Notes: a model not told the origin generated them from the sequence alone. A stretch of DNA of 64,000 bases from Palleronia sediminis (GCF_004358695.1 NZ_SNAA01000007.1:1-64000), one strand, 5' to 3'; shown: positions 6,793 to 16,528, numbered from the stretch's first letter. Numbers and translations: made by a program.

Positions 6793-8912
6793 GTCGCCTG
6801 CTCCATGTCGGTTGCGGCGAAGCCCCGGTTGCGGGGCGTGGTCTCGTCGTCGCGGTCCACGCCCTCGCGCAGGCTGATGGCCGCGATCCAGGCCTCGTTG
6901 GCCAGCCGGACCGTCTCGGCCGGGATCACCTCGTCGGTGCGGTCGAAGAACGGATAGATGAACATCCAGCCCAGCAGGACCAGCGCGCCGAGGATGGCCA
7001 GCCACCAGATCCACCATGTCAGCCCGAAACCGATGGCCGTGGTGCACAGGAACACGAAGACCCCGGCGACCGAATCCCTGGGCATGTGGATGTCGCGATA
7101 TTCCGTGGGCGTGACATAGGGGCGTCCCTCGGCCTTTTCGGTGGCAAAGGCGTCGCGGCCGGTGATCTCGGGGATCACGGCGAAATTGTAATGCGGCGGC
7201 GGCGACGGCGTGGCCCATTCCAGCGTGCGCCCGTCCCACGGATCGCCCAGCGGCACGGCAAGCTCGTCGCGGTGGCGGACCGACAGCCAGAGCGTCACGA
7301 TCAGCCCGATAAAGGCCGACAGCAGCACGAAGGCGCCGCACAGCGTGACGATCATGTAGGGGATGAAGGCCGGATCCTCGAACGCGGCCGAGCGGCGCGG
7401 GTAGCCCAGGAGCCCCACGACATAGAGCGGCAGAAAGGTCAGGCTGAACCCCGCGATCCACAGGAACGCCGTGATCGCCCCGGCGCGCTCGTGCAGGCGG
7501 AACCCGAACGCCTTGGGAAACCAGATATGCACCCCCGCGAAGATGCCGAAGATCAGCCCCGGCAGCAGCACGTTGTGGAAATGCGCGACGATGAACTGCG
7601 TGTTGTGGACCTGCCAGTTGATCGCCGGGTTGGCGAGGATGATCCCCGAGAACCCTCCGATGACGAACAGCATGAAAAAGCCCGCCATGTAGATCATCGG
7701 CACGGTGAAGCGGATCCGCCCCCGCCAGAGCGTCGCCATCCAGACATAGACCTTGACGCCCGTGGGAATGGCGATGATCCCCGTGGCGATGCCGAAGGCC
7801 GCGTTGATCGTGGGCGACTGCCCCATCGTGTAGAAATGGTGCAGCCATACGCAGAAGCTGACCACCGCGATCGACATCGTGGCGAGCACGAGCGACGTGT
7901 AGCCGTAGAGCTTTTTCGCGGCGAATGTCGCGGTCAGCTCGGAATAGATACCATAGGCGGGCAGGATGAGGATATAGACCTCGGGGTGGCCGAACATCCA
8001 GAACAGGTTGGCATAGTTCATCATGTTGCCGCCGAGGTCGTTCGTGAAGAAGTGGAACCCCGCCAGCCGGTCGAGCGCCTGCATCAGCCCCGCGACCGTT
8101 AGCGGCGGCAGCGCGAAAACCAGCAGGATCGAGGTGCAGAGCGCCGTCCAGCAGAAAACCGGCATCCGCATGAAGGTCATGCCCGGCGCGCGCAGCTTGT
8201 AGATCGTCACGGCAAAGTTCAGCCCCGACAGCATCGACCCGATCCCCGACAGCACGATGGCCCAGACCCAGTAATCCGGCCCCGGACCGGGGTCGAAATC
8301 GGCGCCGGTAAAGGGCGGATAGGCGGTCCAGCCCCCGGTCTCGAACGCCCCCACGACGAGCGAGATCATCACCAGCGCGCCGCCCGTCGCCGTCAACCCG
8401 AGGCTGATCTGGTTGAGCACCGGAAAGGCCATGTCCCGCGCCCCGATCTGCAGCGGGATGAGATAGTTCATGAAGCCGGTTATGAACGGCATCGCGACAA
8501 AGAAGATCATCACCGTGCCGTGGGTCGAGAACAGTTCGGCCCAGTGTTCGTTCGACAGGAACCCGCCCTGGTAGGCGGTGGCCTGGTGGGTGCGCATCAC
8601 CACCCCCTCGGCCACGCCCCGCGCCATCATCACGAAGCCGGTGAGGATATACATGATGCCGATTTTCTTGTGATCGACGCTGACCAGCCATTCGCTCCAC
8701 AACCAGCCCCAGCGGCGCTTGACCGTCAGCAGGATCACGATGGCCAGCGCCGCCAGAACCGCGATCCAGGACGCGGCCGAGGCCACGAAACTGTTGATCG
8801 ACGGATCCTCGAACACCTCCAGCAGTTTCAGATCGCCCCAATGCAGGCGGCCGGTCAACGGGTTCCAGTCGAACCCGCTGCCGGGAATGGGCGTCCAGGC
8901 GTCTTCGTTCAC
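6789..8912 (-). CDS. cyoB: Cytochrome o ubiquinol oxidase subunit I
   Basis: CyoB is the catalytic proton-pumping subunit, which reduces oxygen to water at a heme-copper centre using quinol electrons. The copper B / cross-linked Tyr region is seen in GHPEVYILILPAYG, and further ligands in WLHHFYTMGQ and AHFHNVLLPG. The protein is 707 residues, somewhat longer than the roughly 660 of E. coli CyoB, with an extended polar C-terminus after the last helix. The start is GTG (VNEDAWTPIPG): GAGGAG lies at the right distance and the GTGA junction overlaps the cyoA stop. An upstream in-frame ATG would lie inside cyoA and lacks a ribosome site. Confidence 0.95.
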   Translation of the reverse strand: MNEDAWTPIPGSGFDWNPLTGRLHWGDLKLLEVFEDPSINSFVASAASWIAVLAALAIVILLTVKRRWGWLWSEWLVSVDHKKIGIMYILTGFVMMARGVAEGVVMRTHQATAYQGGFLSNEHWAELFSTHGTVMIFFVAMPFITGFMNYLIPLQIGARDMAFPVLNQISLGLTATGGALVMISLVVGAFETGGWTAYPPFTGADFDPGPGPDYWVWAIVLSGIGSMLSGLNFAVTIYKLRAPGMTFMRMPVFCWTALCTSILLVFALPPLTVAGLMQALDRLAGFHFFTNDLGGNMMNYANLFWMFGHPEVYILILPAYGIYSELTATFAAKKLYGYTSLVLATMSIAVVSFCVWLHHFYTMGQSPTINAAFGIATGIIAIPTGVKVYVWMATLWRGRIRFTVPMIYMAGFFMLFVIGGFSGIILANPAINWQVHNTQFIVAHFHNVLLPGLIFGIFAGVHIWFPKAFGFRLHERAGAITAFLWIAGFSLTFLPLYVVGLLGYPRRSAAFEDPAFIPYMIVTLCGAFVLLSAFIGLIVTLWLSVRHRDELAVPLGDPWDGRTLEWATPSPPPHYNFAVIPEITGRDAFATEKAEGRPYVTPTEYRDIHMPRDSVAGVFVFLCTTAIGFGLTWWIWWLAILGALVLLGWMFIYPFFDRTDEVIPAETVRLANEAWIAAISLREGVDRDDETTPRNRGFAATDMEQAT

Positions 8913-10045
8913 GGGCGGGTCTCCTCGTCGGGCAGCGACAGGTCCAGCGCGGCCAGCCGCGCGCTGAGCGACAGCCCCGCGACCCGCTCGACCGGGCGGC
9001 CGTCGCCGGGGCCGCAAAGCGCGCCGGGCAGCAGGTTCGCCATCTCGGGCAAAAAGGTCGCGTCGGGCGTATAGGCCGGGCTTCCGGGCTGGGCGTCGCG
9101 CGGCACCGGCTCGCCCGTGCGGTAGCGGCCCACCACGCGGTCGAACAGGAACGCGTCGTCGAGCCTGAGCTGGATCGGCCCCGCCCCGTCGAGCCCCAAC
9201 CGCTCGCGCGCATCGTCGACGGTGCCCGCAACGGCAAGCGCGGCATAGCTCTCCGCGTCGAGCGTCACCCCCGCGCGCCGCGCATCGTCGGCCCAGGCGT
9301 CGAACTCCGCGACCGGAACGGCGCGGACGGGCGCGCGCTGGGACGGGAAATGCGGGCCGTTATACTGCGTGTTCTGCGCCAGCGTCACGCCGGGCTCGTC
9401 CGCGATGAGGTTCAGCCGCGTCTCCATCCCGGCCATCGCGTAAATCTGCCCGGCAAGCCCCGACGCCATGAAGCTCTGCATGACCGTGTCCGAGGTGATG
9501 CGCATCCGCACCGGGTGGCCCACCGGCACGATCATCTCGCCGACCGAGGCGATGCCCTCTTCGGGGTAGAGGAACAGCCATTTCCAATCGAGCCCGACCA
9601 CGTCGACCCGTACCGGGGGGCCCTCGATCTCGAACCCCATCTCGTCGGCCATCGCCGCGTCGATCTCGCGATAGGGGTCGATGCGGATCACCGCCTGCGT
9701 CAGCCAGACCGACAGCGCGATCACGATCAGGGCGGGCACGACCCACATCACGATCTCGAGCCGCGTGTCGAAGCTCCAGTCCGGGGCATAGCGCGCACGG
9801 GTGTTGCGGCGCCGGTATCGCCAAAGGATGACGGGAACGCCGATCAGCACCGGCAGGATGGCGATGGAGATCAGGACCGACGCCCAGATGAGTTCGGTCC
9901 GCTGCAACTCGGCTATGGGACCCAGGGGCCGCAGGAACCCCCGCGCCTCGGCCCCGACCTCCTGCGCGGCGGCGGGGAACGCCAGCATCGCGAGGGCCAG
10001 AACGCATATCGGCAGGAACCGCGCGGTGGCAAAGGGGCGGGCCAT
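8909..10045 (-). CDS. cyoA: Cytochrome o ubiquinol oxidase subunit II
   Basis: The protein has 378 residues: a signal/lead hydrophobic segment (MARPFATARFLP, cleavage near PAAAQ), two transmembrane helices and a periplasmic cupredoxin domain with GLDWKWLFLYPEEG and VMQSFMASGLAGQIYAM. The CuA ligands of cytochrome c oxidases are absent, which identifies a quinol oxidase. It is longer than E. coli CyoA (315) because of a C-terminal tail after about residue 255. The start at MARPF is preceded by CCGGAGACACGAC; an upstream ATG is less likely. It is the first gene of cyoABCD. No cyoE (heme O synthase) gene is in this window. Confidence 0.93.
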   Translation of the reverse strand: MARPFATARFLPICVLALAMLAFPAAAQEVGAEARGFLRPLGPIAELQRTELIWASVLISIAILPVLIGVPVILWRYRRRNTRARYAPDWSFDTRLEIVMWVVPALIVIALSVWLTQAVIRIDPYREIDAAMADEMGFEIEGPPVRVDVVGLDWKWLFLYPEEGIASVGEMIVPVGHPVRMRITSDTVMQSFMASGLAGQIYAMAGMETRLNLIADEPGVTLAQNTQYNGPHFPSQRAPVRAVPVAEFDAWADDARRAGVTLDAESYAALAVAGTVDDARERLGLDGAGPIQLRLDDAFLFDRVVGRYRTGEPVPRDAQPGSPAYTPDATFLPEMANLLPGALCGPGDGRPVERVAGLSLSARLAALDLSLPDEETRP

Positions 10046-10126
10046 GTCGTGTCTCCGGGTCGTCGCATGCCTTTCACGGGGGAAAGCGCACCACCTCACG
10101 GGTTCGTTCCCCCCCCGGCCACGATT

Positions 10127-11275
10127 TTACGCGACTGCCGTCGCGCAAACCCGCTCGCCATCCCATGGCAGGGCCGTCGCGCTGTAACGGGGCGGGGTCG
10201 CGGGGCGGTCGCGCGCGGCGATGGCACGGTCGTAAAGCGCCTCGTAGGCGTCGATCATCCGGTCGCGCGTGAAGCGCGCCTCGACGCGGGCGCGCGGCAC
10301 CCGGCGCGGGATGGCCATGGCACGGCGCAGTGCCTCGGCCAGCCCCGCCGCGTCGTCCGCCGGGGCGAGGCACCCGGCCTCGCCCACCACCTCGGCCACG
10401 GCGCCCATATCGGTCGCGGCGACGGGTACGCCGCAGGCCATCGCCTCGACCGCGGCGAGGCCGAAAGGCTCGTCCCAATGCGGCGTGAACAGCAGAACCG
10501 AGGCCGCGCCGATGGCCTCGGCCAGCGCGTCGCCCTGCAGATGCCCCTCGTAGCCGATGCGGCCCCCCAGTTCGGGCGCGAGCGCGCGTTCGAAATAGTC
10601 GCGATCCTCGATCACGCCGTAGATGCGCAGAGGCACGCCCGCGATGCGCGCCGCCTGCGCGGCAAGGTGCGGCGCCTTGGTGGCCGTGATCCGTCCCGCC
10701 CAGACGGCCGAACCGTCGCCCGTCGCGCGATAGGGCCAGAGCGCGGGGTCGATACCGTTGGGCACGACATGGGCCTCGGGCGGCGCCCCCTCGGGCCACC
10801 AGACCGCGCGCTGCCGCGTCGAGCAGACGGTAAAGCGCGACCACGGCGCCACCGCGTCCCCGGCCACGCGCGACAGCGGATCGAAGGGCGGGACATGGAA
10901 CGACGTGACCGTCGGCAGCCGTGCCGCGCGGGCAAGGCGCGGCGGAAAGCGGTGCAGGCTGTTGTTGTGCACCACGTCGAACCCGCCCTCGGCAAGGCGC
11001 GGCAGCACCGCGGCAAAGGCCGCGTCCTGATGCGCGGTCAGCGCCGCGGTGCCGTGATACGCGTGCCAGGGAAAATCGGCATCGCAATGACGCGCGACCA
11101 CCGGGACGAGCGGCACGTCGATCGTGCTGTCGCCCGAGGCGAACAGCGTAACGTCATGCCCGCGCTCGCGCAGGCCATGGACCAGATGCCAGCAATGCGC
11201 CTCCATCCCGCCGCGAAAGGGGGTCGCGATGGGGTTGCGGATATGGCCGATGACGGCGATGCGGCACGTGGTCAT
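10127..11275 (-). CDS. Glycosyltransferase, GT4 family
   Basis: This 382-residue GT-B enzyme begins MTTCRIAVIGHIRNP with a GG loop (FRGGMEAH) for the nucleotide sugar. The C-terminal half has the retaining GT4 signature EPFGLAAVEAMACGVPV with the paired glutamates. It transfers a sugar from an activated donor to an unknown acceptor in the cytoplasm. It is the last of four overlapping genes on this strand; its ATG overlaps the stop of the preceding GT2 gene (ATGA), implying coupled translation. Donor and acceptor cannot be told. The upstream-extended frame is a shadow of the GT2 gene. Confidence 0.88.
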   Translation of the reverse strand: MTTCRIAVIGHIRNPIATPFRGGMEAHCWHLVHGLRERGHDVTLFASGDSTIDVPLVPVVARHCDADFPWHAYHGTAALTAHQDAAFAAVLPRLAEGGFDVVHNNSLHRFPPRLARAARLPTVTSFHVPPFDPLSRVAGDAVAPWSRFTVCSTRQRAVWWPEGAPPEAHVVPNGIDPALWPYRATGDGSAVWAGRITATKAPHLAAQAARIAGVPLRIYGVIEDRDYFERALAPELGGRIGYEGHLQGDALAEAIGAASVLLFTPHWDEPFGLAAVEAMACGVPVAATDMGAVAEVVGEAGCLAPADDAAGLAEALRRAMAIPRRVPRARVEARFTRDRMIDAYEALYDRAIAARDRPATPPRYSATALPWDGERVCATAVA

Positions 11276-12261
11276 GTCGCGCTTGCCGATGACCCGGCCA
11301 GCGCCGCTTCGGCGGCGGCGACCTGCGCGGTGCGCTCGCGGTTGCTGAGGCCCCGCGCCTCGTCGGCCTGTAGGATATCGAGCACCCGGCGCGTGTTGGC
11401 ATAGGGTCGCTCGGGCTTTTGACGGCACAGCGCGAAATCGGCCTCGTTCGGCTCGCGCAGAACGACCAGCTCGCCGTCGATCTCGTCGATCAGCCCCATC
11501 AGGCGGAAACCGTGCAGCCAATGGCCCATGGTCCGCTCGCCCCACTTGTCGCGAAAGACCTCGGTGTTGCGCAGGACCGAGCGCATGTGATGGATCGGCG
11601 GCATGCAATGGGCGTGGTACTGGTGATAGACCCGCGCGCCCCGCGCCCACCAGATCGGGATGCCGCGGGCCTCGAGCGTGCGGCCGTAATCGGTATCCTC
11701 GCCGCCATAGCCGAAGTAACGCTCGTCGAACCCGCCAGAGCGGTCCCAGTCCGCCCGCGTCAGGGCAAAGTTCAGAGACCAGAAACACCGGTAATCGTCG
11801 CAGCGGGCCAAGGACTTGCGCGGCGGCGCGCCACGGTCTGAATGACGCTCGGCCAGCCGCTCGAACAGGGGCCAGTCGGGGCCGTCATCGGCAGCCCCGT
11901 TGGGCAGGTACATCACCTCGCCCATGACGAGCCCCCCGCGCAGCCCGACCGCGCGGGTCACATCGGCCACGAACTCGGGCGCGGGGATGCAATCCACGTC
12001 GACAAAGGCCAGCACCTCGCCCCCGGCGGCCGCGGCCACCGCGTTGCGCGCCGCGGCCAGCGGCAACTGGCCGTCCGCGCGCCGCACATGGACCTGCCGG
12101 ATGGGAAAACCGGTCTCGGGCAGGTCGTCATACGGATCGTCCTGCATGACCCCCACGACCAGCTCGCGCGGCGGCACGGTCTGCGCCGCCAGCCCCCGCA
12201 CGACATTGCGCAGATGCGCCGCGCGCCCGGCGGCGATGGTCAGGACACTCGTCTCAGGCAT
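11272..12261 (-). CDS. Glycosyltransferase, GT2 family with galactosyltransferase-like C-terminus
   Basis: This 329-residue GT-A enzyme starts MPETSVLTIAAGRAAHLRN. A metal-binding DxD-type motif is seen in FVDVDCIPAPEF, and the acceptor-side motif GYGGEDTDYG matches the glyco_transf_7C (galactosyltransferase C-terminal) pattern. There is no membrane segment. The chosen ATG lies eight bases inside the end of the upstream gene; an ATG 45 bases earlier would overlap that gene further and has no better ribosome site. It is third in a four-gene cluster, so it probably adds one residue to the same glycan or glycoside as its neighbours. Confidence 0.87.
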   Translation of the reverse strand: MPETSVLTIAAGRAAHLRNVVRGLAAQTVPPRELVVGVMQDDPYDDLPETGFPIRQVHVRRADGQLPLAAARNAVAAAAGGEVLAFVDVDCIPAPEFVADVTRAVGLRGGLVMGEVMYLPNGAADDGPDWPLFERLAERHSDRGAPPRKSLARCDDYRCFWSLNFALTRADWDRSGGFDERYFGYGGEDTDYGRTLEARGIPIWWARGARVYHQYHAHCMPPIHHMRSVLRNTEVFRDKWGERTMGHWLHGFRLMGLIDEIDGELVVLREPNEADFALCRQKPERPYANTRRVLDILQADEARGLSNRERTAQVAAAEAALAGSSASAT

Positions 12262-13435
12262 GGAACTCGCTCGTCTGTCGGGATTCGGATCGGTGGGCGG
12301 GGGCATCCGGCGCGGACCAGAGCCGGGCGGACAGCGCCTCGAGCCAGCGCGCCGCGCCGGCGGCGGCGTCGGGCGCGACCAGCGCCCGCTGCCGGGCGGG
12401 ATCGTGGCGGGCGCGGGCCGTCTCGACCGCCTCGCGCCAGCGATGGGCCGACGCGGGCAGCGCGGGCAGGTGCAGCGCCGCGCCTGCCCGATCCAGCGCC
12501 TCGGCCTTTTTCACCTGCTCGTCGAAATAGCGCCATTCCGGCACGGCGATATAGGGCTTGCCCGCCGCGAGGACCTGCGTCGCCGTGGTGTTGCCGGTCG
12601 AGGCGACGACGATATCGGCGGCCGCGATATGCGCGGGCGCCGTCTCGACCCAGCCGCGATGGTGCAGGTTGGCGGGCGGCGTCGCGTGCCAGTCGCGCTG
12701 AACGGCGCCGATGGTGATCCACTCGATATCGGGAAAGCTGCGTGCGGCGACCCCCAGCGGCGCCTCGGGCACCCCGGCTCCGCCGCCGCCCGAGATGACC
12801 AGCGCCACCCGCGCCTCGGGCGCGATGCCCAGCGCACGGCGCGCGGCCGCGCGGTCGGGCATGGCGCAGTCGATCCCCAGCCCGCCCGCGAAATGCGTGC
12901 GCGCCATCATCGCCGCGTCCCATTCGGGCTGGGCCAGCGCGCGGTGAAACGGCGCCAGCAGCCCCGCCGCCCCGTCATAGGCGGCCCGGTGTCCCGGATC
13001 GCCGCGGTCGCCATGTTGCACGACCTTGACATGCGGCACCGAGCACAGCCGGGCCAACTGCGCCACCTCGGCGCTGACATCGCAGATCATCAGGGTCGGG
13101 TCGGCCTCGTGGAACCAGGTCGTCATGGCCGCCATCGCCGCCCGGATCGTGGACCAGCCCACCGGCGCGCAATGCACCGTCTCGGGCGTGGGGATCGCGT
13201 CGAGCGCCGGGCGCGGCGGGGTCTCGGGCTCGAAAAGCGACGGGATCGCCGTCACCTCGACGCCCGCGCGCAGGGGCGGAAAGATGTCGGGCCGCGCGCA
13301 AAAGATCCGCACCGGGCGCGTCCGGGGCAGCGCGTTGACCAGCGCGGCGGCACGCTCGGCATGGCCGCGCCCCTGGTGATGCACGAACAGCCCGAAAGGG
13401 CGCGCCGCTTCGCCGCCGAGGGGGAAATCACGCAT
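12254..13435 (-). CDS. GT28/MurG-like glycosyltransferase
   Basis: The 393-residue GT-B fold protein has an N-terminal FVHHQGRGHAERA loop (typical of the MurG / UDP-glucuronosyltransferase-like group), a GGGGAGVPEAP inter-domain segment and a C-terminal donor-site motif STGNTTATQVLAAGKP. It is likely cytoplasmic or peripheral at the membrane. It overlaps both neighbours by eight bases, within the coupled cluster. The GRGHAERA pattern is common in proteins annotated only as glycosyltransferase. Specificity is unknown, and it should not be called MurG because that gene normally sits in the dcw cluster. Confidence 0.83.
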   Translation of the reverse strand: MRDFPLGGEAARPFGLFVHHQGRGHAERAAALVNALPRTRPVRIFCARPDIFPPLRAGVEVTAIPSLFEPETPPRPALDAIPTPETVHCAPVGWSTIRAAMAAMTTWFHEADPTLMICDVSAEVAQLARLCSVPHVKVVQHGDRGDPGHRAAYDGAAGLLAPFHRALAQPEWDAAMMARTHFAGGLGIDCAMPDRAAARRALGIAPEARVALVISGGGGAGVPEAPLGVAARSFPDIEWITIGAVQRDWHATPPANLHHRGWVETAPAHIAAADIVVASTGNTTATQVLAAGKPYIAVPEWRYFDEQVKKAEALDRAGAALHLPALPASAHRWREAVETARARHDPARQRALVAPDAAAGAARWLEALSARLWSAPDAPAHRSESRQTSEFHA

Positions 13436-15473
13436 GATCGACCTCGCGCGGCAGGATCGTCGCAGGCGCCAGACCGAACCGCGCCAGCCCCTCGAGCACG
13501 CCGTCGGCAAAGGGCGCGGCACCGCGATAGCCGCCCCGGAACCCGTCGAGATCGGGCAGCGCGTTGGCCGGCAGGATGGCACGCGGAAAGGCCGCCAGCA
13601 TGTCGGCATCGTTGCCGCTGTCGCCCGCGACGACGCAATGCTCGGGCGCGACGCCCGCGCGGCGCGCGACCCACGACACCGCCGCGGCCTTGCCCGCCGC
13701 CGCCGGCATCACGTCGATGAACCGCCCGTGCGAGGCCACGACACGCAGCCCCCGCATCCCGGCCAGCGCGGCGCGCACCCGCGCCGCCTCGGTCTCGTCG
13801 CCGTAATAGCTGAGCTTCCACGGGCGCTGCTCGTAAGCCGTCTGGGGCTCGATCTCGATGGCCTCGAGCGCGGCCGCCACCTGCGCGCGCGGCCAGTCGA
13901 GCGTCGCGGCGAAACCCGTGTCGCGGGTCAGCCGCCCGGCCCCGCTGCGCCGCCAGATCTCGGTGCCGCAGGAGGTCACGAAAAGATCCGGCTGCGGCAG
14001 GTCCCAATCGGCCAGCACGCGCCGCGCCTCGGGCAGCGACCGCCCCGTGGCGACGGCGAACATCGTATCGTCCGCGCGGCAGGCGGCCCAGTCGGCAAAG
14101 CGCGCCGCGGCGGCGTGATCCCCGGTCAGGGTGCCGTCGATATCGCAGGCCACGAGATGACGCGGCGTGCCCCCGGATCGGGCCGGAACGGGCGTGCGCG
14201 CGACCAGCGGCGCGGCGATCCGCTCGGCCCGCTCGGCCCATCGGTCCCAGTCGAACAGCGCATGGGCCTTGGCCCGCGCGGCCCGCGCCCGGCTGGGCCG
14301 CAGGTCGTCGCCCAGCCATTCGGCGATGGCGCGGCCGATGGCCTCGGGGCTTTCGGGATCGACCAGCTTGCCCGCACCGAGACTGCGCAGGATGTCGACC
14401 GGCCCGCCGTTGCGCGTGGCCACCAGCGGCGCCCCGGCCTGCGCGGCCTCGATCAGCGTCAGCCCGAACGGTTCGTGCAGCGCGGGGTTGCAGAACACCC
14501 CGCCCTCGGCCGCCAGCGCATAAAGGTCGGCAATATCGGCGCCGTCGTGACGGCGCGGCAACGCCACCCGCCCCCAGAGGTCGTGACGGTCCACCCGGTC
14601 GAACAGGTCCGCGATCACGGCATCCTGTTCGGGGCAGCCGCCGGTGAGACCGTTGCGCAGCCCCGCCACGATGACGAGATTGGCGCGATCGCGCAGCCCC
14701 TCGGTCCGGGCATAGGCCTCGACCAGCGCTCCGAGGTTCTTCTTGCGGATCGGCCGCGCCACGGCGAGGATCGCGGGCAGGGTCGCGTCGCGCAGGAACG
14801 GGGCGAGCCAGCGTCGCGCCCGCGCGGCCGACCCCTCGCCGCGACCGAGGATACCGGGGTTCACGCGGTGCACGCGCCCTTCGGCCTCTGCATCATAGGC
14901 TGGCACCTGCCGCTCGGCCTCGTCGCGGGACGAGGCGACGATGGCCCCGGCCCCCGCGATGGCACGCCTCTCGCGCGCGAGCCGCCGCTCGAGCGCGGGA
15001 TCGCCGCCCCCGAGGCTCGCGCACTTGTCGCGGGCGAGCGAATGGCTCGAATAGAGCCACGGGATGCCGAACGCACGCTCGGCCGCGGCGGCCAGTTCGG
15101 CCGCGTCGGCGAAATGGGCGTGGATCACGTCGGGCCGGATCGCGGGCGCGTCGCGCAGCAGCGCCAGCAGCGCCTCGGTCAAGGCGGGCAGCTCGGCCTC
15201 GAGCGCATCCTTGCACAGGTATCCGCGCGTCCCGGTCACGAGCCGGCGGATGGTGCAGCGCGGCGCCACCGTCTCGACCGGGGCGGCATAGGCGGGCGAC
15301 AGGGACGGGTCGTCGATGGCGCGGGTGACGATGCTGACCTCGGCGCCGCGACGGGCCTGCGCGCAGGCCGCGCCCAGCACATAGGCGATGTGGCCGCCCG
15401 TGTCCTCGGTCACGCCGAATTCGGTCGGCGGCGCCTTGAGGCAGCCGCCGAGAGCGATGTGCATCACGCGCAT
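13428..15473 (-). CDS. Sucrose-phosphate synthase-like protein: GT4 domain fused to HAD phosphatase
   Basis: The 681-residue protein has two domains. Residues 1-425 form a GT-B sucrose-synthase-type domain: TEDTGGHIAYVLG near 22 matches the SPS hallmark, HAH at 118-120, and the E334/E342 pair lies in HEPFGLTLIEA. Residues 438-681 form a HAD-IIB phosphatase with DIDGT (D444, D446) and a late GDSGNDADML motif, like sucrose-6-phosphate phosphatase. Such fusions make sucrose from UDP-glucose and fructose 6-phosphate, often as an osmolyte. The start is preceded by GGGAGACAGG. It leads a four-gene overlapping cluster, so the product may be a precursor for a larger glycoside. Substrate unproven. Confidence 0.85.
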   Translation of the reverse strand: MRVMHIALGGCLKAPPTEFGVTEDTGGHIAYVLGAACAQARRGAEVSIVTRAIDDPSLSPAYAAPVETVAPRCTIRRLVTGTRGYLCKDALEAELPALTEALLALLRDAPAIRPDVIHAHFADAAELAAAAERAFGIPWLYSSHSLARDKCASLGGGDPALERRLARERRAIAGAGAIVASSRDEAERQVPAYDAEAEGRVHRVNPGILGRGEGSAARARRWLAPFLRDATLPAILAVARPIRKKNLGALVEAYARTEGLRDRANLVIVAGLRNGLTGGCPEQDAVIADLFDRVDRHDLWGRVALPRRHDGADIADLYALAAEGGVFCNPALHEPFGLTLIEAAQAGAPLVATRNGGPVDILRSLGAGKLVDPESPEAIGRAIAEWLGDDLRPSRARAARAKAHALFDWDRWAERAERIAAPLVARTPVPARSGGTPRHLVACDIDGTLTGDHAAAARFADWAACRADDTMFAVATGRSLPEARRVLADWDLPQPDLFVTSCGTEIWRRSGAGRLTRDTGFAATLDWPRAQVAAALEAIEIEPQTAYEQRPWKLSYYGDETEAARVRAALAGMRGLRVVASHGRFIDVMPAAAGKAAAVSWVARRAGVAPEHCVVAGDSGNDADMLAAFPRAILPANALPDLDGFRGGYRGAAPFADGVLEGLARFGLAPATILPREVDHA

Positions 15474-15635
15474 CCTGTCTCCCGTCCTGACTATGTCGTT
15501 TTCCCGCCCGCCTCCGGGCGCGGTTCCGAGTCCAAACCCATCCCCCCCCTCGCGGTTCCCCCCGCCCCCGCGCCGCTTGCCCGCGACGGGGGCGCCGCTA
15601 CCCTTGGCCGGGGATCGTCGCGCCGGAGGGGGGCC

Positions 15636-16409
15636 ATGCCGCCGCATCGCTATGTTTTCGTCGGCGGGCTGCACCGCTCGGGCACGTCGCTGGTCGCGCG
15701 CATGATCGCGGCGCTGCCGGGCGTGGCCGCGATACGCGACGCCCCCGTGCCCGAGAACGAGGGCGTCTATCTGCAGGGCGCCATCCCGCATACGCGCCGC
15801 CACGGGGCGCCGATGCGTTTCGCCACAGATCCGGCGCAGCACCTTGTCGAGGGCTGCCCCTACGACACCCAAGCCACGCGCGACCGGATCGAGGCCGACT
15901 GGGCGCCGTGGTTCGGCCCCGGCGCCTGGCGGGTCGAGAAATCGCCCGTCAACCTGACACGCACGCGGCTCTACCAGCAGCTTTTCCCGACGGCGCAATT
16001 CGTGTTGGTGTTGCGCCATCCGCAGGCGGTGGCCGCGGCTGTCGCGAAATGGGTGGACGATCCGGCCCCCGCGATGCTCGACCACTGGATCGCGGCGCAC
16101 GAGATCGTCGCGGGCGATCTGCCCTACCTGCACGCGGCTCTCGTGCTGCGATACGAGGATATCGTCGCCGATCCGAACCGCGCCGCCGCGCAGCTTGCCG
16201 CCTTTCTCGACCGCCCCGCCCCCGCGCCGCCCGACGAGGCGGTGATCGACGGCAATGCCGCCTATGCGCCGCCCTGCCCGCTCGGCCCCGCGCGCGCCGC
16301 GCGGCTGGCGCAATGGGGCTATGGCGAGGGCATGCGCGCCCTGCCCCAGCCGGTGCAGGTCGCCCATCCGCTGAACGCTGTGGCGCAGGCGGTGCGTGCG
16401 GCCGGGTGA
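15636..16409 (+). CDS. Sulfotransferase family protein
   Basis: The protein has 257 residues and carries the PAPS-binding loop GGLHRSGTSLVARMI at its N-terminus and the 3'-phosphate motif VLVLRHPQAV near residue 125. It would move a sulfate group from PAPS to a hydroxyl or amine acceptor, often a sugar. GGAGGGGGGCC precedes the ATG. It diverges from the glycosyltransferase cluster across about 160 bases, suggesting that the finished glycan is sulfated. That link is inference; the family also sulfates lipids and peptides, and some bacterial members have unknown substrates. Confidence 0.85.
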   Translation: MPPHRYVFVGGLHRSGTSLVARMIAALPGVAAIRDAPVPENEGVYLQGAIPHTRRHGAPMRFATDPAQHLVEGCPYDTQATRDRIEADWAPWFGPGAWRVEKSPVNLTRTRLYQQLFPTAQFVLVLRHPQAVAAAVAKWVDDPAPAMLDHWIAAHEIVAGDLPYLHAALVLRYEDIVADPNRAAAQLAAFLDRPAPAPPDEAVIDGNAAYAPPCPLGPARAARLAQWGYGEGMRALPQPVQVAHPLNAVAQAVRAAG

Positions 16410-16528
16410 CGCGGCGGATCGGCGAATGCCTGCCAAGCCGCACTGGACAAGCGGCAGATGCGCGTGCAGCATGGCACAAAGCTGCCGCTTTTCCGACTTG
16501 CCTGAATATTCCGTCTGGGGGACGCCAA

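Noticed and set aside
6172..9246. 1024-codon minus-strand frame through cyoC and cyoB
   Set aside because: Only the final 207 codons are CyoC; the rest is out of frame with CyoB, which has all catalytic motifs.
13434..16409. 991-codon open frame on the plus strand
   Set aside because: It is antisense to the sucrose-phosphate synthase-like gene; only its last 258 codons (15636-16409) are a real gene, the sulfotransferase. High GC content leaves antisense frames open.
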